This document shows positions 25,122-39,008 of a stretch of DNA of 64,000 nucleotides, one piece after another; positions within the stretch are counted from its first letter, which is position 1, and each line of letters begins with the position of its first letter. The notes beneath the pieces are model-generated. The model was not told the DNA's origin. It worked only from the letters and a program-made list of their open reading frames with translations, and ran no database searches. This stretch comes from Crotophaga sulcirostris (lineage: Eukaryota; Chordata; Aves; Cuculiformes; Crotophagidae). Both the position numbers and the translations under genes were made by a program. The DNA is taken from contig VYZB01000014.1 of assembly GCA_013397455.1 (NCBI GenBank), forward strand, positions 370,509 to 434,508, in the 5' to 3' direction.

Positions 25122-28100
25122 TCCTCTTGTATGCAGAGATTCAGGGCTAATAGGTGCTTAGTATAAGGCAGATGGGATACTAGCTGACTGGAGCAGGTTT
25201 TTTGTCTCTTGTTGCCTTTTCATTATTCATCTTAGGGTCATCTCCTTTGCTATATGTATTCAGCATAAATAATAATTAAACCAGGGGACAGAGGTGTGAC
25301 GGCATGAATGTGAAAAAAACCCTCTGTGTCCCTGATGTTGCAAAACTGGTGGGGACTGAGGAAATATGGTCCGTTGCAAGTTCTTGCTGGAGAGCAGGAA
25401 AGCATTAACATGCAGGCACTACTCTTAAGTGGCCAGAATGTAGTGATTAAAGTGCTCTTGCTGTGTGATCTTGGGCCTCTTGCCCTTTCTATTCCTTAAT
25501 TAATTTCCTCTATCATTTATGTATTAATAAAAACAAATTACCTGCTTCATGGGAGGTGAGAGGTTTTATTCATTTATGTTTGCCAACAGCTTTGAGATCC
25601 GAGGAAGGAAGGAAGAGGCCACAGCAATGTGAAGCCTGTACGTAGTGCATGAATGATGTATGACAAGGCATATGAGTAAGTCTTTTTCCTTTTCTGCTGT
25701 TTAAGTTTGTTTTTCTGACATTGTCAAATAAGGCACAGATTTTGCCACTAGTGTAATATGTGAATGAATGGATGTATGGATACTTAGATTTGGGGTTGAT
25801 CAGTACCTTTGTTTCAGCCTTTTTCCATTCACAAGCATTTATGGAGAAGGGCACTGCCCAATGACTGTGAAGTCACCTGCCAGCAGGTCATGCATTTGAA
25901 AACAGTGCTGGGATTTAAAATTGCTACCATGGCCCGTCTTTATGGAATGAACATGGATTTACCTCCTGGAATGCTGCTCTGCTTTCTGCTATTAGCAATA
26001 GGGTAGCAGCTGCAGAGGTTATCGTGTGTGGAACCGTGGTGTGTGCAAAGTAAGCTTCCAGGTAGAGATGTGGAGCTGGCTGTTTTCTAGTGTCACAACT
26101 TGTATCTTGCACTGCAATTCAGATTTGTAATGTCTTTCTCTAAAAACAAACGTGATCAAGGTCTTCCAGTCCAGCAAACAAACATGCAGTAGCACTGGCC
26201 AGGGGCTGCCTATGTGTTGCTGATAGCTTTGTCAGTGGATTGCAACAGAGGCTGATGCATGGCCATGAAAGGCAGAAATGTGCTATCAGTGGATGCTCTT
26301 GATGTCATTTCTCCTGGTGAGTAACGCAAACAAACACGACATTCATTCCTACCTGTGCAAACCGGTCTCAGGGTGGAAGCAACATTAAAAGCCAGCATCT
26401 CTTCTCTTGTAATGTCTAATAGCAATGTCTGATTCTGGATTTTCAAAGCTATTCCCCTTAAGGTTATCCTGTGATATGGAGCATATTTGTGTGCAGGCAG
26501 TGCTGCGAGAGCAGCTCAGCACAGTTCAGCATGTAGCGAACTCCTTGGCTGGGCCTCCCCTTGGAGTTCCTCAGCAGGCACTAAGGATGTGTCATCCTTT
26601 GAGTCATCTCTTACTTTTAAAGCAGCTTTCCTCCATGAAAGCTGTTTTGGTTTTGACTCCAATGCACAGAGCTCCACGTTTGCAGTCCTTTGACACAGAT
26701 CTTTGCAGGAGTAGGAGGTGGGGGGTGAGAAGGTGAGAGCCGCCTCTGGGGCTATGCATACTTTCACCCCTTGTGTACGTAGTGCCTTTTTCATCAGCAG
26801 TTTTCTTTGTGCTCCTCCCTAGTTTGCGTCTCCCTGGGATTTTTAGAAATTGTTGATGCCCTCTTGGACAGAGCTGGGTGAGATGGGCAGATTAAATGGC
26901 TCACCGTTTGCCGTTTGTCTCTTAAATCCCTCCTCCTCGGATTCCTCTCACTTCTTCTCCCATCGCAGATTGAAGCTCAGGTGTCCTGTTCCCTTCTCCC
27001 TCTCGCAGGCTCAGGGTTTGTTTCTCTTGTGCTTATGACCTAGATCGACCCTGGGACAGAAACCTTTATGAGGCAGGGAGGAGGAGGGGAAATGTCTTCC
27101 TTCCCCGGCCCTCCCACAGCAGCCTCCCCTCATCTGGGGGCAGATTTCCGTGCTGTAGGGTGCTCTCTCAGCAGCTGGCATTGAAACCCTCGTGAGGCTC
27201 CTGCAGATGTACCACCAGCTCCCCACAGGCAGGAGCAGCCTTGCTCTCCTCTGCTGAGCTCTTGGGGCCGGGTCCCTGGGCAGCCCAAAGTGGTGGGCTC
27301 CCATCACCCAGCCTTCAGAGCCGAGGTCTGGTTAATGGTGTGTGTAAAGCCCTCCCACCAACAAGGCCATCTGTGCTGTTCCAGAAACATTGAGCTAATT
27401 GCACAAAAGGTGAAGCTCCAGTACTGCAATGATTGATTCAGCCTCGGGTCCCACACAGCAGCGAGCAGCTCGTGAAAACCGAAGGCCAGGCATGTGCTTG
27501 CAGACCCTTAATCCAGCTAAAATACCGTGACGCCTGACCTCATTAGAAAATGTCACAAAATACATCCTCCTAAATTGCTCCTTGCTGTGTCCAGTGAAAT
27601 CCTGGGAGCTTGGCCAACCAGCCAGGTATTCTTCCCTCTTCTGCAGAGTGCTATGGTTTCCTCTCTGCCTCAAAGACAGTCTTAGGACCCAGAATGAACT
27701 CCTGTAAACTCATGGGGAGGAGAACTTAGGAATTACACTCTAACTGATATAATTAATACATAGACATAATGTGCCCCTATGATAAAAGCTGACACAGGGC
27801 TTGTAGGGTGAGGGAGTGAAGTAAACAAGCAGGACACATGTAGAGCGTTATCAGGGGCCAGGAAAGTTTGGAAGCTGGACATCAGTGTTTTTCTTAGATA
27901 CTAATTTTATGGGGCTTTAATGTACAGCCAGTGCATGTTGCAGGGCTGCCAGCACGTAGTCTGGGCCAGCCTCTGGCATGACCCTCCCTGTCCCAGCCAG
28001 TCTGGTCTGCTTCAGAGCATAAGTTTAGTTTGCACGTAGGGTGGGACGGATGTTGCGTGACAGCCTTTGCCTGTCAGCTTGCCTAGTGCAGACAAGTCCC

Positions 28101-31100
28101 TGGTTCTGAGAGTGGACAACTCTTGCTCCAGCCTGACTGTTTGCTTACTGAGGTCTCTACAGTGGTGTTTGGAATTCATGTATGGGAAAGGAGGAAGGAA
28201 TACTGGCATTTCCATGCATATGGGTTAGTTCCTTACAGTGGTTGTCTGCAACCTATGAATCATGGATGAAGTGCTCCTACAGAGGTACCTCTGCAGTGGA
28301 GGGAGCAAGGTGCTGTATTCCAGCCCCCCTTACCTTCTCTTGCCCTTCTCAGCTCCCCACATGTAGGTAGTCCCAGCAGTGCAGAGTCATCTTCCCTTTC
28401 ACAACTGCACTGCGGGCACGGGGACTGGGGAGATGAGGGGTTTGGTTGCCATCTGTGGAGTAGGGCTGAGTGATGTTTCCCTGTCACTAACACATCACTG
28501 CTTCTATCAACCAGGAGCACCAGAGCAGCTTGGTGCAGTCTGGCTGAGCATCGTCAGCGATTTGTCGTGGTCATTAGCACAGTGTGAAGCACCATGTCTG
28601 CAGGCTCTGCTGGTGTGCAGCAATGGTTGGGTGCTGTGTACAGGGCCTGCACAGAGCCCGCGGGGACACCCACGTGCAGCGGCTCCCGTTGGTACCGGTC
28701 ACTGCTGAATGTCAGTGTCAGCCTGTTAGAGAGAGGGAACGGCAGCTCAGCGGCAGTGACAGATCGTGTGCTGGAGAATGATTGATTTACTTACTTGGGG
28801 CTCCGTTCAGCAAAGATTCAGATCCATGGGGCTTGGGCTTAGTACAAGCTGGGGAGATGAGACTATTTCAGCAGCAGGAGAAGTAACCAGTACTTCAGAC
28901 CTTTCACAGCACGGCACTTACACATTTATTTAACCCCTTGCAGAGCATAGGGGCCAGCCCCACTGCCAGCAGAGAGCACTTGCCCTGCCACCAGGTTCAG
29001 CCACTGCAAGAGTTTCAGGTGCTGCAGCAGCACAGAGGGCAGTCTAGGAACAGGGATCTGTTGAGGACTCTGGATCCAACCCAAGCCTTGCAGCAGGAGC
29101 AGCACCAGGCAGATGCAGCCTCTCATTGCAGGAGCTGCTTAGTTGCCCTGCAGCTTTTGCTTTGCTGCAATACACCAGAGGACGATGAGTTGTAGCACAG
29201 GCTTTGTGAGTGAGAAGGATCATCCTGGGAGCAGCAGGGCCCTGGAGCTGAGTGCTCCTGGGGCTACTTTGCCAGTGACCATCACCGACTGACTAATTTG
29301 GGAGACCTTTCTTGTGAAATGCCTGTTAGCATGCCCCAATCCTACTTGGGACAGAGAAACTCAAGCTGCCACTGCACCTGCAAACCTCTAGTGTAATGTA
29401 GCCCACGTTCCAGGCTTTCCTATGCACCTTCTGGATCCAGAGCATGTGTCTGTTTGGTCCAACTTGGTAGAAATTTCCAGGCTTAATCAAGCCAGTGATT
29501 CATGCACTCTGGGAGCCTTCTTAGGGCATGGGGAGCAAAAGCTGCTTTGAGAGAGGTGTGAAAGGGCCTTGACAAGCAGCTATGCAATATCCCAAGGGAG
29601 GTGTCCGTTCCTGGCAGCAATGTTTGGCCTGGAGCATCAGCCTTGTCTCAAGGGAAAGTAGAGCAAAGCATAGTCATAGAGCACAGAGGTTCTAAGGAGA
29701 AGGTCTAAAATGTCTTCCTATTGAAAATGCTTCCTGAGGAGGGCAGCTGCTCCTCCTTACAGCTACATGTGGTTTTCTGCATGCGCAGAACCATTGGAAC
29801 CATCTCCCTCCTCCTCTGGACAGCTGACAGCAGTAGCTTTGATGGGGCTGCCTCGTTCTCCTGCATGTCTCCACTCTACCAGGGCTTCCTTTAGTCTGGT
29901 TACCTCCTCTGTGCCCATTTACCACTAAACTTTTTGGGACTGTTTCTTGAATGCAGCTGCCAATTTGAATGCTTTATGACTTGGAAATCAAAAAAAAAAA
30001 AAATCGAACATCTGTTAGAAGTTGAGACAGATCAGGTGTGATGTGCTTCACCTGGGGGCTGAGCACTTCCAAGCCAGCCCAGGAAGAAGCACTCAGGTAC
30101 TTTAGGGAGGGATGCAAAGAGACCTTAATTGGACAATGTTGTAGCTGCCTGTCAGAGGCAGCTCTGCCTGGTGTCTGCTAATATCCACTCAGTGGGTGGG
30201 GAGTACAGTAGAAAAATGAATGGGAATAAGTCAGAAAAGCTGGAAATTTAGGGTGTTATCTGCAAAATGCAGGTGGAAGAAATGTGTTCTCTCTTAAAGA
30301 CTTCCCACAGATTTAAGTCCCTTGTGCCTTTCCTTCTAATGTCAGTGCTTAAAAATAGGACTGAAGGAGGAATATAACATTTTTGCTAGTGTTAAGCTGG
30401 CAGCTAGTTAGTGCTGGCTATTTATTGTATAGGCCAAATGGCTCAGAGGAGACCTGCTTTATGGATGTGCAAAGTGGCTGCTGCTCTCAGAAAGCAGGAA
30501 AATTGGGAATCTTTTGTCTTTTTAGTTCTTAGGAAGCACCTGCAATGCCTTAACTTAGGGTAATGAATCTCTCGTATCTGTGCTAACCCACCAGGTAACA
30601 GCAGGTCAACTGGGCTCCTGGTAGAGTTGGGGACACTTAAATAAGCAGAACCAAGTTTTCTAATGATCCCTGCTGCACTCCCGGGGGAGCCTCACCTAGG
30701 ATAATGCTGTCCTCTGCTGAGTGACCACCATCGTCCTTTATTTCCAAATCTGCTTATTGTATTTCTGTGGTTAAGAAGGATTTAAGGCTGTTAGTAACAG
30801 GCAGTGTGCTGTTTGGGAAAGGCTTGGCTCTGTGTTGCACTTCCTTCTGGGTGCAGGTCTGAGCTCTGTGCTGCTGAAATCTCCAAACGCATTTTTTGAT
30901 GACAGCAAATCACAGATTTGTCTGTTCATGGTCCACACTGGAGTTGCCATGCCTGTGTGCAGCTGTACTGGGATGCTGTCTGTTCTGCTCCCAGTATCTG
31001 CCCGTTCAATTCTTCCAGTTCTGATGATGTTCCTTTTTTAAAAAACAACAACAAAATAACAAAAAACCTTAAGCCCCCCAAAATAGCCCTAAAGTCTGAA

Positions 31101-33361
31101 AACAAATTACTAGTTACCTCTCTACTTTTGCTAGCATAGCATCAATGACCATCAAAACTGACCCTTGTCCTGAAGAACTGTTAGTGTTTGTGGACTGAAG
31201 AAAGGTGGCTTCAAAGGAGGAGCAGAACACCTGCCTGGCTCTGGGTAAGGCAGTGCTGGAAGATGGACCTCAAGCTCTTCAGACCTGCAGGTCTCCCTGT
31301 AAGGTTGTGTTTCAAATACAAAGTGATGCATTCCAATCAAATTATTGAGAATATTTGTGGGAAAGCATTCTGTGTTTGCTGCCTGTTGGAACAGTCGTCT
31401 TGTCACCTAGAAGGCACCACACTGTGCTAGCTGGTCTGAACATGCTGCTGCTCTTGCCATGCATGTGAATTTAAGTTTGAAAGTTACTGTTTTGGGGGAG
31501 TGGTATGGCTGACTGGGTGATTTGTGATAAGCAAGGGAAGCAGGAGAGCAGCAGCTGGAGTGCATTGAGGCAAGCCTAGGTTCAGATTCATAGGCTGGGC
31601 TGTGGGCTAGACCTTTCAGGGGTGGCAAGGGACAGGCCTAGAAAATGGAGATGCTGCTGTCTCTTGGGGGTTTCTACCTCTTCTTCTGCCTATTGTGTAA
31701 ATTGCTTCTATCAATTTGGTACCTTCCTTTGTGTGGATGGAACTGCTCTTCTGTGAAAAAGTGCTCTCCACAGCAACTGAAGTTCTCTGTGCAGCTCAGT
31801 GACCCAAGGAACTAGGGAACAGAGGAAGAAATCCTGACTGGAAGGTGGTGCTTCCCTGCAAAGCCTTATGTTCCTCTCCTGTCAACATCTTTGGAGAGTT
31901 TTCTTAGTTTTCATTTCAAATACATTTAGAAACCTCAGTCTGGTGAGATGTGGTTCCTCTTCTCAGCTACCTGCAGACTGGCTCTTTCTATCATGTTCTG
32001 CTCCTTTCTGCCTCTCAGCACAGATCTGCCAGACAGCACAGGTCCCCATGGCTCTGTGAGAGGCAGGCAGAGCCCATCTACATGGTCCTTGCTTTCTCCA
32101 CAGGCTCTTCAGGCCTGGTTAAGACAAGCTTAGCAGCTCTTTTCACTGATAGCATCAGTGGGTGCCTGTTGTCTCCTGCTGGCTGGGTACTGAGGAGAGG
32201 TGGTAGCACCCCATTGGCACAAGCAATTGCTGGTGTTGCCGGTTCAGGGATCCACAAAGTACATTTGTGGTGCTCCAAGAAAATATATCCTTCTTCCTGA
32301 AAACTATATGAGGTAGAGCAGCACATTCTGTTTATGCTCCCTTTTTCCAGGCTTTTTAACATCATTTATTTAGCAGCTTGAGAAGAGCTCACCAGCCAGC
32401 ATCCCCTTCCCTCTGAGCCATGGCCCATGCTGTCCCTTGCCATGGCAGGCTACCCACTTGCCAAATGTGTTTTGCTTACTGTTTTAAGGACCTGCTCACC
32501 AGCTAGGCTTTGGAGAGATTAATAATGTCTCTTTTCTGTACGATGTCCTTGACAAGCCAGAAATCTGCCCATTCACTGTTTCGAGCAATTAAAATGATGA
32601 CATGGCCATCAACCCCCACGCAACCGGTTCGTGGAAGTGCTCTGCAATGGAAACTCCAGTCCTCAGTGAGTGAATTTGTATGTAGTTTGGCAGAGAACAG
32701 CCCTGCTGACTTCTCAGGCCGACACTGCTTTGTTATTTGAATACAAACATTTAAAACCAGCATTAGGCACTGAGAGCTGCGCCAGGAACTCCGGTGCATG
32801 GCAGAGCTTATTTATTGATTGCTCTTTAGATCAGAAACTGGACAGCACCACAGGGAGCTAGTAAAGGAGGAAACCCATTTTAAATACACTGTAAATGCTC
32901 CTTTGCAGGATTAATGACCAGGAAACTGTAAAGTGTGTTAACAGGATGCACAGAAAAGTAAAAGCTGGTAAACTTGCATGGCTTTCTCTTCCACAGGAGA
33001 ATTCTGCTTCAGCAGAAATGGGGAAATACAAAGTCTAATAAATGTTGCTTTATTGCTGGGCCTTTATAGTGGAAAACAATCTATATTCTCACACTGAAGT
33101 TCTTGTAAAATTGGAAATGGTTAGAAGATACAGGGGGGAAAACACTTGGAAAAAAAAAAGTGGAAGGAATCAGAGTTGGCAGAAGTGGAAACCTTTCCTG
33201 TTGGCTACTTATTCCCTCAGGGCTAGCTTGCAAAAGACATGAAATGCAATGCTGTGCTCTACCTCCTGCATAGCTGGGAGGGAATCACCAAGCAGAACAG
33301 TTGGAGGTGTCCAGTAGGGACAGGTTCTCAGTGCTGTCATGGCCACAGTGCCATGAAGGGA
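25122..33361. other. Unique noncoding DNA, 8.2 kb
   Basis: No known repeat family and no supported gene. An A14 run lies at 29990-30003. A CAG/CTG-rich patch near 28.94-29.17 kb produces overlapping open frames on both strands. GC-richer sequence occurs at 26.9-27.3 and 28.3-29.1 kb, with no obvious CpG island. The longest open frame is about 116 codons. Confidence 0.55.
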
Positions 33362-33505
33362 GGCACAGAGCCATTGTACCTCCCCTCCTGCCAACTGCCC
33401 TGCTTGCAGAAGTTGATCCAGTGACGATGGCAGCTGGGCTGGAGAGGGCATCTCCCATGTGACAGGCAGCTAGAAACGAGCTGATCGGGCAGGATCACCC
33501 CTCCC
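33362..33505 (-). repeat. Inverted arm of a local duplication
   Basis: Read on the minus strand, this segment matches the plus strand at 33871-34006. The first 50 bases (33444-33493, reversed) match 33872-33921 with one visible mismatch. The remainder keeps blocks such as GTTGGCAGGAGGGGAGGTAC. The two arms could pair as a long hairpin around a loop of about 365 bases. The origin may be local inverted duplication by template switching, or two opposite insertions of an unrecognised repeat. Confidence 0.8.
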
Positions 33506-33760
33506 TGGGCAACACGTTCCCATCCTGATGGTGAGAGAGCAGGGCAGGTTGCAATCCCATCTATGGCTTTGCTGAGTGTCTGGATCTTCACCCAAAGGCT
33601 TTGTGTGGCTCTGGTGTACTTCCAAAATGCCTTGCAGGGGGGCTGAGACACCGATCAGCAGATGTGCAATGAAACTATAAAAGTCTGTGCTGTCGTTTTA
33701 GGAACATGTGCTGTTCCCATGGTTTGCCAAACTCTTTTAATTCTTGTAACACCTGCAGCT

Positions 33761-33922
33761 TGCCTGCAATTCAATCCTGCGTGCTTTTTTTCCTGCTTCA
33801 TCAGCTCATTTCTCGCTGCCTGTCATATGGGAGATGCCCTCTGCCTGCAATTCAATCCTGGGTGCTTTTTTCCTGCCCGATCAGCTCGTTTCTAGCTGCC
33901 TGTCACATGGGAGATGCGCTCT
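33761..33922 (+). repeat. Tandem duplication, two 81-bp units
   Basis: Two adjacent units begin at TGCCTGCAATTCAATCCTG (33761 and 33842) and end at CATGGGAGATGC or CATATGGGAGATGC. They differ at about ten positions. The second unit is the one that closely matches the inverted copy at 33444-33493, so the inverted relation is younger than the tandem split, or was made from unit 2. Open frames across the units are by-products of the repeat. Confidence 0.9.
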
Positions 33923-34006
33923 TCAGCACAGCAGTTACCATTAGTGGAGCAACTCTTGCGAGCAGGGTGGTTGGCAGGAGGGGAGGTACAATTGCTCTAT
34001 GGCTCC
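33871..34006 (+). repeat. Forward arm of the inverted duplication
   Basis: Partner of the minus-oriented segment 33362-33505. Similarity begins inside tandem unit 2 at TCCTGCCCGATCAGCTCG and continues past it through GTTGGCAGGAGGGGAGGTAC to about CTATGGCTCCCTTA. It becomes undetectable by eye beyond roughly position 34010. Confidence 0.8.
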
Positions 34007-34011
34007 CTTAG

Positions 34012-37000
34012 GCATCTCGTGATCCCGGATGAAGGAGATGACAGGCACAGCCAGAGATTAACATGTAGAACTTCTGAGGAATTTTAGGAAGTCTAATGTC
34101 TTCATAGTGATCTGACTTCTTGTAGAATCACTTATGAGTGAAATATTAATTTAAGTAAACCAGAAAGATGCTGGAATTTCTCAGCATAAGGAGCTAGTAT
34201 TGCATGGGAAATGAACTCATCTGCAAAGCTTGTTTGATATTAACGTGGTACCACCCACTGCTTGCTTCCCCTTGTCCACCTGCACATCCAGTCTGAAATG
34301 TGAGCAGCATGTGACTGGGGGTGTCTTTCTTGCATTTGGAAAACCTGGAGGCTGTGGCTTAAAGGAGCTGGGTAGTCTCTGGTGGAGATAGACCTGATCC
34401 TGAACTGAAAGGTCATCATCAATATCAGTGAATTAGATGCTCAGACTTACGCAGCCTCAGGCATTTGCCATCCTGTGACTTTTAAGATGGGGCTGCCAGT
34501 GTCCTCTGGGAGCCCTGTTTGCCCACCCACACATGGGTGTCTCCTGGGCCACCCACCTAGGAGGCAGCTGCTCCCAAACCACCATGTGCTCAGAGATGTG
34601 GTTTCAGGACATCTTGGCAGACTGGGCTGTATCCACAGGGCTTGAATGCTTTGATGGTGACGTGACTGCTCCATTGCTAGAGCTCTCAGCTCAGCATGGC
34701 TTGAGAGGTCTCCACTCATGCTTAGACCACCAAACACTTCTGCTCTGTTTTTGTTATCCAGTCCTTCCATGTGGTGCATGAATGATTTCTTAAGCACGCA
34801 GATGTGTGTCATGCAAGTACTCATTATCCACCCCAGTTTGTTACAAATGAATCATAAAGTAAACTTAATGAAACAAAGCACACAAAAGTAGATTGATATT
34901 TGACTTGGCTTGGCTTGATGTTTTCTCTTCTGTTTTGTTTTGGTTTAGTTTTTTTGTCAGTTTGGCAACTGCTCTAAGTTTTATTCCAGCTTTGTTGCCT
35001 CCATGTCATCCCTTTACAGGTTTTCACAGATCACTCCAAAGTAAGGAGGAACCATGCAAAATGAGACAAAGAGCCAACACAGAGGTAAAAGCAGAACAAG
35101 CATATCAGGGTGTATTCTTCTTTTGACCAAGGTCTTTTGGACCTTTTGGGGGCATCTTGACAAAGCAGCTTAATTTCTAAAGTTGTGGGTATTATTTTCA
35201 AGGGACTCGCTTCTGCAAAAGCAGTAAAGGTGGGCATGTCCATGTGTAGTCGTTGCTGCTGGGGGTAATGTTATGTAATGGGTGGAAAAGTAATGTAAAA
35301 CTTACAGAATGACTATGGGAAAATGTCATGTCATAGAGTATAGCCAAGTCCCAGGGCACATTTCAGCTTGTTTTTGAGGGGGGACCTGTTTGTTAGCATC
35401 TATCCTAGGCCTTCAGGCCCTCCGGCAATGAAGAGTGAGTGTCAGAAGGAATTCCCTTAGAAGCAGTTTGCGATCCACAGCACCTGACTTTTAGATGGTG
35501 TTGTTGATGGACTTCAACCCAGAGGGTGGTGGCTGTTGGGGGCAGGGAGCTGGTCTAAGGAGGATGCAAGACACCTTACTATTTTCTTTTTTCCTCCCAT
35601 CTCATTAAAGAATTATTATGGGTTGTGTGTTGGAGGATGAATGGTGAAGATGGGGCAGCATGGACAGTGGTGAGCAATGTCCCTGGCTGAGCTGAAGGCT
35701 TTCTGCCTCTGAGGGCAGCTGCCAGCATCTGTCTGCACCAATCTTTGAGCCACCAGCTGTAGAAGGTCCTGGGGCAGAGGGCTCTCCTAGGGCACATCCA
35801 GAGCTCCCAGTGCCTTCTGCTGCAGCCAGGATTTTACTTTCCTTTTTGAAAAAGCCTCCCAAGGGGTCATGGTGGGGTCTGTCTTACTCTGTGGAGATAA
35901 GCACAAGTAAAAGCCATCAGAAAAAGGAATGGAGAGTTATTTTCAGGTTGAGTCTGCACTAGCTAACAGTTTTGAGACTTCTTAAAACCAAAACCTCACT
36001 GGAGTCAGTCCTCTGGAAGCAGACATCCTGCTTTGGGGATGCTTTCTTTCTGGTTGCCTCAGCAAAACAAATATACTCAGGGCATATCTCACTCTGTAGG
36101 CAGGGTAACAAGCAAATAAAACCAATCAGCCCGTCTCCAGGTGGCTTTAGATGCCTTTTAGTGGCAACCTACCTGCCAGGAGCATCGTTGGTGCCCTGCT
36201 GAGAGCTGAAGTGCTGATGGAGTGGTGCGGGAGCAGCTCTGTGCTAATGGTGGTGTGTGTCCGCCTGCCCTCTGGGTGGTACGGTGACTTGAAATAATGC
36301 AGTCATTCAGTTCAGCAGGGATGCTGAGGGCTCTCAGCTTGCTTGATGAGGTTTTAGTTCCAATCTGAGTGCCTTGGAAACCTGGATGTTGGGGGGACCA
36401 AGCCCACTGCCCTTGATGCAAAACCAGCATCAGTTCCAGAGGACAAGTGTGCTTGTGTTTGCCACTGGCTGGGACGCGTTTGGGATCCAGGTGACAAAGA
36501 CTGGCTCCAGCATCTCTGAAGTGGCTGTTTTGCAGGCAGAGCATCAGTCTGGTGAAGCCAAACCTTGAGGGTCAAATCCTCCAGCAGCAGATGCAGTTGT
36601 TAGTGCTTTTGGAAAAGCTGGGCCATTAATTATGAATGAGCATGTGTACTTTCCTGCTTCCAGGGGACATGGAGCATAAGGGTGTCTGCCTTTATACAAG
36701 ATATGTACAGTGATAGTTAAATGTTAATGCTCACTATCTAACTTTTGGCTGTCTTCCTGCATTCCTGTTTGCAGATGTGAGATTTTTGTGTTTTGGTCTT
36801 CTTTTGTTTTGTTTGTTTCAGAAAAAAGTCTTCAAGAACAGAGAGCCTGGGAGCCCTCTGTGTAAGGTCTGAAAGCTCTCCTCATCAGAAGGGAGGGGGG
36901 AATAATTTAGAAATGAGCTAAACAAAACTCAGGTGCCAATTAAAAACAAACCAACCTTCCACTGACATTTGGACTGGTCTCTCTCTCCTGGAGAGGGAAC

Positions 37001-38323
37001 AGTGTGTGTGGAAGCCTTCCAATTCATACATTGGAGAGTCACTTTTATTGACATTGACCTAATGGCTCAGGGCATTTGGATTTGTTATGATTATAATGGG
37101 ACTTTGATTATTCCTCCTCTGCACATTACAGCAAAGCTGTGAGATTTCTGGACAGTCTAGAATGGTCTTTGGCTGCAGTATTGTGGTTGTTTGATGGTTA
37201 ATAGCAACACCACCCATTTAGAGTTGCTAAGAAAAAAAAAAAAGAAAAATAAAGTCTAAGCAATCAATGAAACAATTCTTTTACATAGTCAGAGCAAGGC
37301 AATATTTTTGCTACTTGTGAACAACAAATACACCAAAATATGCAGAAAGCTTAAATTGTTTTCCTGCTTGGGCAGCTGTTTGACAACTCGTGCAGCAGCA
37401 CTGAGGGCACAAAGTTCTCTTGTCTGAGGATGAGCGGGGAGCACAAGTGAATGTGACAGGTGCCTGAGGCCACAGCAGAGCCAGGCTGGGAAAAGCCCAG
37501 CTCAGGGTGCTGCTGCTGGAGCCCACGTAGGCTGTGCATGCCCTGCAGAGCACCTTGGCATGGAGAGGGGGTCTCAGCAGTGGGAGCTGGGGGTCAGGTA
37601 GAGCTCCTTGACCCTCAGTGTGGGGTGTGAATGCACTGCCTGGGGCACTCACAGTTTTCCACTTGTTTTTGTGGAGATGCAGATCCTTCAGGCAGCCTCA
37701 TTAATTGTGATTTAAGCAGAAAGTTACTTTTCCAGAACTTGATTTTCTGGATTCTTTTGCCCCTGGTTTGATGAGTCTCTGTGTGATGGAACACTTAGGG
37801 ACAGGCGTGGGGATGGTGCACCTGTGAGGCCAAGTCTTGATCCTTCCTGTCTGTTTTGCATGTATGTGATATGCTTGTTTCTGATACTTTAAAAAATTAT
37901 TTTACTGTGTATTGCTGCATTGATGTATTTATATCATTTCATAATCAGAAGTGTCTAGAGTATTAATTACTGGAAAATCCCATAAGAAAATGGGGCTTTT
38001 GTGCCAACATTCCTATGCTAATGTACCAAAAATAATCATTTAAGCATCACTAATACTAAAATACATTTAAATTGGAACCATTGAAATCCACCTCTTGTGT
38101 CAAGGGTTCCAAACCATGCTTTTTCTAAAATACAAAAAGTAACAGAAAAGCCTAAGGCTTCTAAAATGTCTTCTCTTAAACAATAATCTTGATTTCAGCT
38201 GGAGGTTGGTAGAGATGCAGCAAACCTTTTATGAGCAAGACAACCCTGAGAATCAGGATTGTACTATAGTACTTGTATCAACCAACTTTCTGTAGTAGTT
38301 CTAGTTCATTATCATGGCAACTT
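34012..38323. other. Unique noncoding DNA
   Basis: No repeat family or gene recognised. Open frames reach about 128 codons, on both strands and overlapping, with no motif. 36.6-37.3 kb and 37.9-38.2 kb are AT-rich. Confidence 0.6.
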
Positions 38324-39008
38324 ACAGAATCACAGAATGATTTGGGTTGGAAGGGGCCTCAAAGCCCATCCAATTCCAACCCCTGACATGGGCAGGGACA
38401 CCTCCCACTGGATCAGGGGACTCGAAGCCCCATCCAACCTGGCCTGGAACACCTCCAGGGATGGGGCAGCCACCACTGCTCTGGGCAGCCTGGGCCAGGG
38501 CCTCCCCACCCTCATCGTGTAGAATTTCTTCCTAATGTCTAATCTAAATCTTCCCCCTTCCAGTTTAAAGCCATTCCCCCTCGTCCTATCACTACTTGCC
38601 CTTGTAAAAGCCCCTTCCCAGCTTTCCTGGAGCCCCTTTCAGTGCTGGTCTAAGGTCCCCCCAGAGCTTTCTCTTCTCCAGGCTGAACAACCTCAGCTCT
38701 CTCAGCCTGTCCTCATAGCTGAGGTTCTCCAGCCCTTTGATCATCTTCGTAGCCCTCCTCTGGACCTGTTCCAACAGTTCCATATCCTCCTTATGTTGGC
38801 GATTTCATAACTGGACACAGTAGTCCAGGTGGGGTCTCATGAGAGCGGAGTAGAGGGGGAGGATCCCCGCCCTCCCCTGCTGGCCGCGCTGCTTTGGATG
38901 CAGCCCAGGATACGTTTCGCCTGAGCTGCAAGTGCACTTTGCCGGCTCATGGCGAGTTTCTCATCAGTCAGCACCCCAAGTCCTTCTCTGCAGGGCTGCT
39001 CTCAATCA
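38324..39008 (-). repeat. CR1 LINE fragment retaining the end of ORF2 (reverse transcriptase)
   Basis: The longest CR1 copy in the window, on the minus strand. The 3' tail is at the left end (ACAGAATCACAGAAT, the reverse of the ATTCTGTG type). The rest runs rightward into the C-terminal part of the CR1 ORF2 reverse-transcriptase polyprotein. A 63-codon open piece at 38592-38783 shows VQRRATKMI and LFSLEKR, both typical of the CR1 ORF2 C-terminus. Further 5', CAGGTGGGGTCTCATGAGAG and TGCAGCCCAGGATACG correspond to upstream coding sequence, now interrupted by frameshifts. The 5' end is truncated, so the copy is immobile. Confidence 0.96.

Noticed and set aside
28938..29195. CAG/CTG-rich stretch with open frames on both strands, considered as a glutamine-rich exon
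   Set aside because: No long uninterrupted repeat and no flanking splice sites. Both strands are equally open.
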